NCBI GenBank assembly: GCA_026120035.1
Contig: JALRME010000034.1
Span: 248,001 to 312,000 of the forward strand
Direction of reading: 5' to 3'
DNA: 64,000 bases
From: Coleophoma eucalyptorum
Lineage: Eukaryota > Ascomycota > Leotiomycetes > Helotiales > Dermateaceae
Shown here: piece by piece, positions 54,960-64,000 of the stretch
Numbering within the stretch: position 1 is the first letter of the stretch
Layout: the number at the start of each line of letters is the position of its first letter
Position numbers and translations under genes: made by a program
The notes under the pieces: generated by a model
What the model was told of the DNA's origin: nothing
The model's input: only the letters and a program-made list of their open reading frames with translations
The model's database searches: none

Positions 54960-56716
54960 ATGTCGAAAGGCCCAACGTCCGAGGTCAACGCTATTTCGGA
55001 TGTGATAGTAATACCCTCCGACAATGACACCGTTGATAAAGACTTATCTAAGACGGCCGTCCGAGTCAACAGTTCCGGTAGCATTAAGCCTGCCGGTATT
55101 GACGATCTTGCCGAGCCAGATGAGGAGGTCCGGTCACCGTGGCCCTGGGCTCGCCAAGCACGCAAACCCACCGACTTGAACGCCATTGCCACACAGCGCA
55201 GCGTCTTCGATGATCCGGCACATGCCAAGTTCTATCTTCCTCGCGCAGACCACGAGAACATCACGCATTTTGACATCTCTGAGCGGTGGACGTACAAGGA
55301 AGAACGCGATGTTCGACGCAAGACCGATGGCAAGATTTTCCTCTGGATCCTGGTCATGTTTTTGCCCTCAATATCGATCGAGGCAATCTGGGAAACGCGG
55401 TTGCCGACAATCTCCTTGATGATATTAATGTCAACACCAATGACTATAACAATGCGCAGAACATGTATCGTATTGGTTTCCTCATCGCCGAAATCCCATC
55501 CCAGATGCTTGGTAAGAAGCTAGGTCCCGATCGATGGATTCCGGCACAGATAATGTTGTGGAGCTTGGCCGCCGGTGGACAATTCTTCATGCATAACCGA
55601 GCAGGCTTCTTTGCGTGCAGGTTCTTCGTTGGACTCTTCATGGGTGGTTTCATTCCCGATTCAATCCTCTACCTGTCGTACTTCTATAAGAAAAGTGAGA
55701 TGCCTATCCGACTGGCATTTTTCTGGTTTGTGGATTCTATGTCTGGGGTCATAGGATCGTTCATTGCGTATGGGGTTCTACATATGCGTGGAGTCGATGG
55801 AAAAGCAGGCTGGCGCTGGCTCTTCCTTATTGAGGCTCTGATTAGTTTTGTAATTGGTGCCGCCAGCTTCTTGTTCCTCGTACCAGGTCCTACAAAGACC
55901 AAGACTTGGTGGAATCCGAAGGGATATTACACGGAGCGAGAGGAAAAGATTATTGTCAACCGAGTGCTACGCGATGATCCCTCCAAGGGAGATATGCACA
56001 ACCGTCAGCCAATCTCGCTTAAAATGCTATGGCAGAGTCTAACGGACTACGATCTCTGGCCAGTCTACGCTATTGGCCTCCTCTTTCAGATCCCCGAGTC
56101 GCCCCCCAAATCCTATTTGACACTGTCGCTCAAAGCCATCGGCTTTACCACCTTCAACACCACACTTCTCAGTATTCCCATCACCGTTTTTTCAGCGGTC
56201 AATATGCTCTGGGTAACCTACCTGACTGAGAGATTCCAAGAGCGCGCAATCATTGGTGCACTGACCCAGATATGGCTTCTACCCCTGCTTATAATCGAGT
56301 ACACATCAGCGGGCAAGCTATCCAACTGGGGACAGTACGGAGTCTTATTCTTCCTCCTCGGGCAGCCTTCTGTGCACGCTGCTCAAGTCGGGTGGTGCTC
56401 GCGCCTTAGTAACAGCGTGAGAACACGAGCAGTCAGCGCAGCGCTCTACAACATCACGATTCAGCTCTCAGGGATTGCATCATCTAACATCTATCGCAAA
56501 GACGACAAGCCGTTGTACCATCGTGGAAATGGACAGCTCATTGCTATCAACGTTGCAACTATCGTGCTCTATGGCTTGACTAAGGTCTACTATGTCTGGA
56601 GAAATAAAACTAAGCAGAGGAAGTGGGCAGCCATGACTAAGGAGGAGCAGGCATGGTACTTAGCTAACAACTCTCATCTCGGCAACAAGCGTTTGGATTT
56701 CGTTTTTGATTCATAG
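54960..56716 (+). CDS. MFS transporter (ACS/Dal5-like) with frameshift
   Basis: Anion:cation symporter-type major facilitator, the group that includes allantoate, nicotinate and sugar-acid permeases. The frame from the ATG at 54960 carries a 125-residue cytosolic tail and the start of TM1 (KIFLWILVMF), then goes out of frame. The rest (ALNIDRGNLGNAVADNLL through FFACRFFVGLFMGGFIPDSI, PIRLAFFWF, AGWRWLFLIEAL to DFVFDS) is in the next frame to 56716. The switch falls in a run of five T at 55359-55363 inside TM1, where one more base restores the family sequence. I see no splice sites that could do it. About 585 residues would be normal. The lesion is a single-base loss, a base-calling error or, less likely, slippage. 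Substrate is possibly a pectin breakdown product, by neighbourhood. Confidence 0.78.
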
Positions 56717-57215
56717 AACGTAGAAAAGGGTTGAGATACTGATTGATGGGAGGATGTGTCGAATGGCATGATAATACTGTTTAAGACGCGTTGAGTCGTT
56801 CCTTGATGTATAAGGGACCTATATTAGAATGATCTTTATATGAAGCTCTTAGATTTAGATTTTGGTGATATGATATTGTGGTAATGAAATAAGATGTGTG
56901 TAGTGAATCAATTATGCTTTTATTGTGTAGTGTCACTCGTGAGAACGGTTACTGCTGGAGAGAGCATAAACACTTTCATACGCTAGTCGTATCATAGATG
57001 GCATATAGTGTATCATGTGACTGTGTATCATATGACGTTAAGTGCACGGTGTGAATGTAGATCATAAAAATGCTTCGTAATCTTGTAACTAATAAAGGTG
57101 GATATTGTGACAAATGGGATACCGGAGGACACAGTGAATATTCTTACAACTCGCCTTCCCATTTCAACAAGCAGCGGACAGGAATCACTGTTTACGAGTA
57201 CTCGCCACACAACAC
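56717..57215. other. AT-rich intergenic region
   Basis: About 500 bp, AT-rich, no ORF of note. Promoter of the dehydrogenase at its right end. Confidence 0.5.
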
Positions 57216-58425
57216 ATGATGACTTCTCAAACCTTTACCCAGTGGACCTTGAATGGCCAGAATGGGATCGAAAGTCTTACCAGCCAACAAAGCAGCCTGC
57301 CGAAGGAATTGGGAGCTACAGAAGTGCTAGTAAAAATCCATGCGGCATCGTTGAACTACAGGGACGTAGTTCTTGCAAAGGTAAACTAGTCTGCATCGTG
57401 TACCCCCTTCCCCCGGTCGTGCAATGCTGGCATGTCTGGCTGATATTCGGTCGTCCCTCAGTTCACTAACACACACTCCAGGGTAAATTCGGTCTAATTA
57501 CAAGCGCAAATGTTGTTCCAGGATCAGACGGCGCCGGAGTTGTTCACTCCGTTGGCAAATCTGTCACGGCTTTCGCTGCAGGCGATAAAGTGGTCACACA
57601 CCTTGTACCCCACGCTTCACCCCATGCGTTCCCAACCGCTGCAGATATTTCTTCTGGGCTGGGACAGGTAGCTGAGGGAACGATTCAGGAATATGGCGTG
57701 TTTGATGAGACAGCCCTTGTGTTTATGCCCAGAAACCTGTCCTTTGAGCAGGCCGCTACTCTCACTTGCTCAGGCCTGACGGCTTGGAATGCGCTGTTTG
57801 GAGGCGGGAGGAAGGTAGGAAAGGGCGATACCGTATTGACTCAAGGCACTGGCGGAGTCAGCATTGCTGCTTTACAGGTAATTCTCGAGATTGTGTCCAG
57901 TTTTATGGTGTAGCAGATTAGCTGATGCTTTTTCAGTTCGCCCATGCTGCTGGAGCTATGGTCATCTCGACAACTAGCAGCGACAGTAAAGCTGAGCGTC
58001 TCTCCAAACTTGGCGCCTCACATATCCTCAACTACAAGTCAGAACCTCATTGGGGAGCCGTTGCCAAATCATTGACTCCTAACGGCTTTGGAGTTTCCAA
58101 TGTGGTTGATATGGGTGGTTTATCGACCCTTCCTGAGTCCATGAATGCCGTCTGTGTCGAGGGTGTTATTACCCTAACTGGCGTGCTTGATAACCAGGCT
58201 ACGGATCCGGTGAGCATTATGGATTGCTTGTGGCGGGTCTGCTCAGTGCGAGGCATCTTTCTGGGTTCGAGAGACCAGTTTGTAGCCATGGTGAAGTTCA
58301 TTGAAGAACATAACATTGAGCCGGTGGTTGATGATCGGGTATTCAGAGGAGATGAGGTTAGAGAGGCCTATCAATACTTAGAGGCGCAGAAACACTTCTC
58401 CAAGGTCGTCATTAAATTCGCATAG
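57216..58425 (+). CDS. zinc-type alcohol dehydrogenase-like protein
   Basis: Three exons, 57216-57380, 57482-57877 and 57937-58425, close to 349 residues. Two adjacent ATGs (57216, 57219) can start it. Medium-chain dehydrogenase of the fungal ADH-like group. GroES-like domain: VLVKIHAASLNYRDVVLAKG, VVPGSDGAGVVHSVGKSV and a hydrophilic loop at about residues 82-105. Nucleotide-binding domain: LTCSGLTAWNALFGG, then DTVLTQGTGGVSIAALQFAH (fingerprint GTGGVS) and STTSSDSKAERLSKLGA. The classical four-Cys structural-zinc loop is absent. C-terminus: EAYQYLEAQKHFSKVVIK. Cytosolic. Its position after a rhamnogalacturonan lyase and a transporter suggests a role with sugar-derived aldehydes, but this group is also used for many other carbonyls. 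Confidence 0.9.
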
Positions 58426-58815
58426 AAAATTATCACCTAGCTTTATAAGGCTTTTTACTTCAATATGCATGCTAAGAGACCTGGCTGGTATGCAAAAGGC
58501 TAGCTAAACTTTGGGGAAAGCTATCTTTCACCACTTTCCGCAGCTACAGGTGCCAACTTCAAGAAGAGAGCTTCAATTTGCTGGATTACCTTCTGACTAT
58601 TTGACTGGTAAGTATCACGCTACTTCGCAAGAGACAGGAGAGAGAATTAAGATAATAGTACACAATATTAATATCGTTATTCGGGTTGATCTGTTGGCGA
58701 GATTTAGTTGTGAATCCTAGAAGCAAACCTGAACAACGAGGATGTTATTAAGCGTTTTTTTCATATTAGATGTACACTTATTAGATGTGGATTATTTGTA
58801 CAGCCTTTCCTAGGT
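58426..58815. other. convergent intergenic gap
   Basis: 3' flanks of the dehydrogenase (+) and the DUF7707-type gene (-). Nothing else recognised. Confidence 0.5.
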
Positions 58816-59746
58816 TTACGCTGCTGCCATCATTAATCCGACAAAACCGATCACAGCGTTCCGGGGAACTGCCGTCATCATGGCACCGCCGCCAAACACG
58901 TTAGTTGACACAGCGGTAGAAATTTTTGAAGAGGACCTACTGGTGCTTGTGGGCAAAGTAGAATTTACGTGCGAAGTCATAATCGAGGCAATACTAGCAA
59001 TACTAGTCGATACTGAGGAGCTTGTGCTCGTGGAGGAACTCTCGGCGGCAGAGTAGATACTGCTGGACGAGGTACTCGCGCTGGTGCTTATAGTCGATGT
59101 GGCGGCCGGGGTAATTGCAGTTTCAGCGGTCACAGAGGCAGAAGATGTCACGGCAACGGCGACGGTAGTTGGTTGTGCAGACAATGAAGTAGCGGTGCCA
59201 ACAGAAGTCGTGAGATAGATGTCGCCACAAGTTGCAAATTTCAGGCAGCTGTCTCCGGCTCCGGGCGACGCTGCACAATTGGACATTTCCAACCGGCAAC
59301 TCATCTGTGGAATCGTGCCATAGTACAGTGAAAGGTCGGGCACCGAACCGTCACTGCAGGTACACTCATAGCAGGTAAGAGTCTACCGTCGGGTATTAGT
59401 ATGAGGCGTCTTCGGAGGCCGAGAGAAACTCAAAAATATAGGGACACAGGGACACAGGGACTCTGGAACATACCCCTAGGTCACACAGGTTGGTTGCAGC
59501 GTTCCCACCGCAAGTATAACCACATATTTCAATTTGGCTTGAACACCAATAGCCTGTGATAATCAGTTTGAAGCTCTGTGCTTACTGATGTGTAGAAAGG
59601 AACAATGCCTCGCTTTTATCGTCATAGCCTCCTCCATCTCTTCCAACTCCGGTTCGACGTGGAAGATCGGTACAGGTCTCGCTGGTAGCTGCTACGGCAG
59701 TCCATAAGCCCAAGATAGCACCGGCGATCTTGGTGGTGGATTTCAT
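58816..59746 (-). CDS. secreted DUF7707-type GPI-anchored protein
   Basis: Fungal surface protein with a Cys-rich DUF7707-like domain. It starts at the ATG at 59746 with a signal peptide (KIAGAILGLWTAVAAT). Exon 2 (59553-59474) encodes YWCSSQIEICGYTCGGNAAT and NLCDLG, and exon 3 (59382-58816) continues TLTCYECTCSDGS, SLYYGTIPQMSCRLEMSNC and SPGAGDSCLKFATCGD. Then follow about 100 Ser/Thr/Ala-rich residues and a hydrophobic GPI-type tail (AVIGFVGLMMAAA). The first intron is uncertain: the obvious GTAAGC donor after THQ gives the wrong phase, while a donor near 59658 (GTCGAA) closes the frame and yields DLPRYWCSS. The second intron (59473-59383) holds short tandem units (gggacaca). Function unknown; outer surface expected. 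Confidence 0.78.
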
Positions 59747-60975
59747 CTTGACCCGGACAGACTTGAAGCTTTTAAACGAAGGAAAGCTTGCAATGGACGC
59801 AAGAACAAAAGGGAATAATGACCGAGAAAGAGTAACGACCGACGACTTTACAAACCTCTACCTTGACGAGGTCGCGAACAATTGTATATTGAACAAACTT
59901 CCAATACATCACCAGTACACACGGCGTAATCTCCGTGGGCCGAAGCGGCGCCGCAGTAAGCGCCTGGGCAGGAAGGGAGTAGAGTGAAGAGTTCCCTAAA
60001 CGAGGGCGACCGGAACGTTTTCAAGCTTTATATCCCGTACCCAGCAATTAAGGTAGGAGAAGCCAGCCATTAAGCTTGAATGAAGCTTATTGTATATCAC
60101 TAAGAAGGGTTAGGGGAGTTCTATGTGGCGCCATCCAGTTGCCGCCGACTGAAATTACCGTTGCCTGGAATACGAGTTACGCTTCAAACCGGCCACTTAC
60201 TCGTCGCGCGGAAGCAAACGCCAGAGGTTCCGTTACTATACGTGTCACGTGCATTTTTCTCTCCAGGGTTTAGGAAATGGAGGGAAACCAGTCAGATGGG
60301 TGGCTTCGTCTGGCTATGAGTCTACCGGAAATATTTAACCTTAATGGCTCGAAAGCAAAGCATAAGGTTGTTAGGAGCATTAATATACTATTTATTCTAC
60401 TATTCGGTTCATCACTGAAAGCTCCTTCATCCAAGACCTTGGAAAGCTTTTACTATGCGGAAGAATCTCTAACTAGGAAGCCTGAAGACAAAATCCTTAA
60501 ATCCAGTATTTCTCCCTCAATATGTCCGATATTCTTCGTAGCCAGAGCCTAGAAGTTTTTCCAGGCACTAAATCTTGCTTTCATTATGTCTTTTTTCTGT
60601 CACAATATATGATTATTTCTAGTCCTTCATAGCTTGTAGTAGTTCGTGGTTTGGCCTAGTAAACAGTAACAATTTTTTATTGATCATTATTATAGCTCTG
60701 GATCTATACAAGGAATAAAAGTCCCATGGCCTTAAGAAGTATATTTAACGATAAAATAAATTCGAGTAGCACACAAATAATGTTAACAGTACTCGCTTCG
60801 GTAAACCCTTCTAGATATAGCACTAGAACTAGCGGTGGCTGAATGAGGGGCTGATCGTTGTAGCTAAGAGCGTTGGAGATGAATTGTTGATATCCAAACA
60901 TCAATCATCGAAGTGCTGCAGCCCATTCCTCCCTCCACTCCAGCATCTCTGATCATCCAATCAAGTCATCTTGAG
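59747..60975. other. gene-free stretch
   Basis: 1.2 kb. The plus-strand ORF at 59730-59987 overlaps the start of the GPI gene and is a shadow. The remainder is AT-rich toward 60.6 kb. Its right end is the HET-gene promoter. Confidence 0.5.
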
Positions 60976-63227
60976 ATGCTCAAGAAGCTCAAAAGACGGT
61001 TGCTAGGCTCGTCTAGCTTGACCCATGTAACCCCGACACAGAATACACTCCCCTCACCGCTTCCCCACGGTTTCGGAGACATACCTGAAATTAGAATCCA
61101 GGCTGAAGAACCCCCTAATTCCTATAATCCTGACACCACCCCGAAATGTATGACTTGTGGTCCTTTAAAGGCTTGCACCGAGGAGCCAGTGCGCAAGACA
61201 GATCTGCTCAAGTCTGCCGAGACCGGTTGCTCTACTTGTTCCCTCTTGTGGACAGCGTGCAATGAAGTTTTGGAAACCGAAAAGTTCGACTATCTTTCAA
61301 CTTGGAGTGGTCGCGGTGGCGTCTTTGGTGTCTATGTTGGCAGCGACGATACTCCCAATACTGAGGCAGACAACAACGTAGTAGCACCAGGTATCCAAGT
61401 AATATTTCTCGCAACACGAGGTAGTTCTACAGTCCCTAAACAACCCCACTGCAGGCACACTAATTCAAGCTAGAATGGTCACAATCAAGATACCCTTGGC
61501 TCCCAATCGTTAACAAGTCGCCTTTCGGTCGCAATAATCTTGGAGATACCGAGTTACTCTCATCTTGGATTAGTGAATGCCAGGAAAGCCATCCTCAATG
61601 TCAGCAACTTGTGGATCCCAAACTCCCTACACGGGTCATTGATGTCGGGTGTGCTACGGCGCAGCCTTTTCTCAAGATCACGCACGGCGAGACAGGGCGA
61701 TATCTGGCTTTGAGCCATCGCTGGGGCCCTTTCCGATCTGAAGATAAGATGTTAATTACGAAAAAGAAGAATATCCATAAATTTTGCCGAAGGATTCCTT
61801 TCGATTCGTTTCCCATGACATTCAAACATGCCATAGAAGTGGCTCGCTCACTAGGAATTCAGTATCTCTGGATCGATTCACTGTGTATAATCCAGGATAG
61901 TATGCAGGATTGGGAGATCGAAGCAACTCGAATGGGTGACATCTTCGAAAACGCGTATGCCACACTTTTTGCTGAAAAAGCCGGCCATTGCGGCGATGGT
62001 CTTTTTCAGACGCCAGCGGACAAGGATAATATGAAAAATTGGACCCGAGAGATTGACTATACAGATCCACAGACTCAGGAAAGACATCAGATCCTGGTTT
62101 CATGGACGTCATACTATCCAAACTCTCTCCAAGAAGCATTCTGTATGGTTGAGAAACCTGTCTCGAATCTCCAGAATCGAGGATGGGTTATGCAAGAAGA
62201 GATTCTTTCACGTCGCAAAATCTGCTTCTCTGCAACGGAGCTCCATTGGCAATGCATGACAATGTCCCAGTGCGAATGTGGTTTGAGATCGTTGGCAGAC
62301 ACGCATGGCTCCGACCATCTCACCGGGAACATGCTCTGGTCGCGGCGCTGGGATGGCAGCGTAACCAGAGGTCTATCCTTTAGCACTAAAAGCGCACGGA
62401 AGGCTCCGAATTTAAATAAAGCATGGAAGAGTTTGGTTGAATTTTATACGCGGCGCGAATTTACCAACGACCGGGACAAACTCCCAGCTCTCGCGGGGGT
62501 TGCATCCAAGTTGGGCCGTCCACCAAACAACTACCTGGCTGGCATTTGGCGTGAGGATGTCCACGATCAACTTCTCTGGCATGGTATGAATGTGGGGAAC
62601 TCGCCGTGTCGCCGTCACCAACCTTACTATGCCCCAACATGGTCCTGGGCGTCACTGCAGGGGGGTGTCAAATTTTGCTCCTTTGGCGATCGCAAGGTGG
62701 AGAAGACGATATGGAGGATTACGGACGGGTCATGCCAGCCTTCGGGTGAGAGTCCTCTGGGTCTGGTTTCCACTGGCATGCTGCACATCCAGAGCAAAGT
62801 CGTGCCCGTGATGGTAACAGAATGCGAAGGACCAGCTCCGAACGTAGAGCGTACCGAGTCTTTCGGCGTGTATCAGCAGGCCGGTGTCTACCAGCAGACA
62901 CGAGATGACAAGACTTACCACCTTATACTAAAAGCTGATACGGAAGAAGGGAAGGAAAAATGCGAATCTATTGTCTTCCTTGATACCGCTGATGACTGGG
63001 TATTATTTGCTAATAAACCAGTGCAACGATTTCACTATCTTATTGCTCAGGTGGGATCTGGTAGAGGAGGCGCTGTTCTCTCGGATGAAGTCACTCGTAC
63101 CATGGGCTTGCTTATTCGTGAGTCTACTTTGCAAGGTCATTGGGAGCGGATATGCCTTCTCGCCCCGCAGGGATGGTGGAGAGATTGGAGTTCTTTTGCC
63201 GAAGAAACAGATATTATTTTAATATAG
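60976..63227 (+). CDS. HET-domain protein (heterokaryon incompatibility)
   Basis: Two exons, 60976-61420 and 61474-63227, give 732 residues; the acceptor CTAG rejoins LATR to EWSQSRYPW. The N-terminal 200 residues contain the Cys-rich stretch often found before HET domains (CMTCGPLKACTEEP, ETGCSTCSLLWTACNEV) and SECQESHPQCQQ. The HET domain (about 235-400) shows YLALSHRWGPF, FDSFPMTFKHAIEVARSLGI, QYLWIDSLCIIQDSMQDWEIEA and the MGDIFENAYATLFA helix, then NRGWVMQEEILSRRKICFS. The C-terminus has the usual Trp-rich PTWSWASLQGG and a near-repeat GVYQQAGVYQQT. HET proteins trigger cell death on non-self contact in some species, but most, like this one, have unknown partners. No NLR-type ATPase is fused. 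The Goodbye-NACHT gene lies 24 kb away. Confidence 0.92.
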
Positions 63228-63813
63228 GTGGCTGTCGTGCCAACGCCTTGCACCTATAATACTAAGAATGAAGAGAAGATATTAGAAGCATTTTATCACT
63301 TCATCTACTAATAGAATACCATTATTTTAATGTTTTAGCACTTATGCCTATACAGCATTAAGTAGGTTAGTTTATGGCCTTATACATCCACTCTAAATGA
63401 CGATTGGCTAAATCGCTTATACAAGCAAGCAGCAAGAGAATAGGAATTTTTTCTTTCATAATTGTATATAAATGATACAAAGGCAGTATTAAAGTATTTA
63501 GTAATGATACTGAGGTACGTCATAGAAAGATTAAACAACGTATCACAGGAAAAACAAATTGTCTTTTCAAGATGATAAATTGTCTTTCCCGAAAACTATA
63601 CTTTGGGAATTGATTAGTCTCGTAGCTGAGATCCTACTATCTATGACTGCAGAATCATCACCTGAAAAATTCTAAAGCTGTGTAAAATTGACGAGAATTA
63701 TTATTTTGTGCTACTACCAGGCAGCTATCACAACCCTTCTCTAAACTCAACTCCTCTTTGCTCATTTAAATTTCTATCACGGTTCCGCCCCAACAACTAC
63801 CGCAACCTTATAC
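63228..63813. other. AT-rich convergent gap
   Basis: No ORF of note. 3' flanks of the HET gene (+) and the truncated MFS gene (-). Confidence 0.5.
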
Positions 63814-64000
63814 CTAGTCCACGCTAATCAAACGCCAGTTGGTTGATGTATAGTGTCGGATCTTGGGTCCCCAGAAGAACAGGGGCACTGCCAACAGCAT
63901 GATAGCGCAGAAAACTCCACTAAGTTCACCAAAGGTCTGTGATTGGAAACTGTTAGCAATCTCCAAGATTACGTGCAAGGAGGGTGTTCATACCTTCGCA
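63814..64000 (-). CDS. MFS transporter, C-terminal end (partial)
   Basis: The window edge cuts this gene. The last exon, 63936-63814, reads TFGELSGVFCAIMLLAVPLF, FFWGPKIRHYTSTNWRLI and ends SVD-stop. This is the last membrane helix and tail of a major facilitator of the large fungal drug/sugar-type group. An intron (63993-63937, GT-AG) precedes it, and the last two codons of the upstream exon sit at the window end. The evidence is one helix only, so the subfamily is not assignable. Confidence 0.65.

Noticed and set aside
59443..59465. Tandem gggacaca units
   Set aside because: A short two-to-three-copy repeat inside an intron of the GPI gene; ordinary microsatellite-scale repetition.
59730..59987. 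Plus-strand ORF of 85 residues
   Set aside because: Overlaps the start and promoter of the minus-strand GPI protein; no motif.
1..64000. Possible CRISPR arrays, tRNA or rRNA genes
   Set aside because: No regularly spaced repeats and no convincing tRNA or rRNA sequence was seen on reading; a covariance-model scan would be decisive.

Overview
The window comes from a filamentous ascomycete. Evidence: GT-AG introns of about 45-100 bp that close reading frames exactly, fungus-typical families (OPT, ARN-type siderophore transporter, RTA1, Zn2Cys6, HET, Goodbye-NACHT), AT-rich gene-poor gaps, and remnants of nonribosomal peptide synthetase (NRPS) and diterpene cyclase genes. Protein style suggests Leotiomycetes/Helotiales, but that is inference only. 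I found no tRNA, rRNA, CRISPR array or intact transposon.

Layout. 0-5 kb: an orphan membrane protein and a decayed minus-strand gene of unknown family. 5.6-8.7 kb: a ten-exon OPT peptide transporter (-). 9.4-12.5 kb: a gene graveyard with a degenerate piece of a hydantoinase gene and a degenerate aldehyde dehydrogenase. 13.2-22.7 kb: M20 amidohydrolase, siderophore-iron MFS transporter with tandem GATA iron-regulator sites upstream, and a fused hydantoinase/DUF917 enzyme, all on +. 23.4-28.6 kb: FAD monooxygenase (+), RTA1-type exporter (-) and a Zn2Cys6 regulator (+) with one in-frame stop, resembling a small detoxification or metabolite module. 29-32 kb: YdeI-like protein and a medium-chain reductase. 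32.5-37.1 kb: a 1446-residue fungal NLR (Goodbye-NACHT-helical repeats-ZZ-like finger). 37.4-43.8 kb (-): double-chromodomain protein, a second reductase and a large glycosylated membrane protein. 44.6-45.4 kb: a GPI-anchored Cys-rich surface protein. 46.0-48.8 kb: back-to-back relics of a class II diterpene cyclase (-) and an NRPS A-T-C module (+). 50-58.4 kb: Caps_synth-type glycosyltransferase, PL26-like rhamnogalacturonan lyase, an MFS transporter with one frameshift, and a zinc-type dehydrogenase. 58.8-63.2 kb: a DUF7707-type GPI protein and a HET-domain gene. The right edge cuts the C-terminus of another MFS transporter.

How it fits together. This is accessory genome: nutrient uptake (iron, peptides, pectin fragments), detoxification, non-self recognition (NLR, HET) and several dead or dying genes. 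Decay ranges from single lesions (TF stop, transporter frameshift) to short relics. Exon coordinates are my own splice reconstructions, accepted when frames and family motifs joined. No homology search was run, so family names rest on motif recognition.
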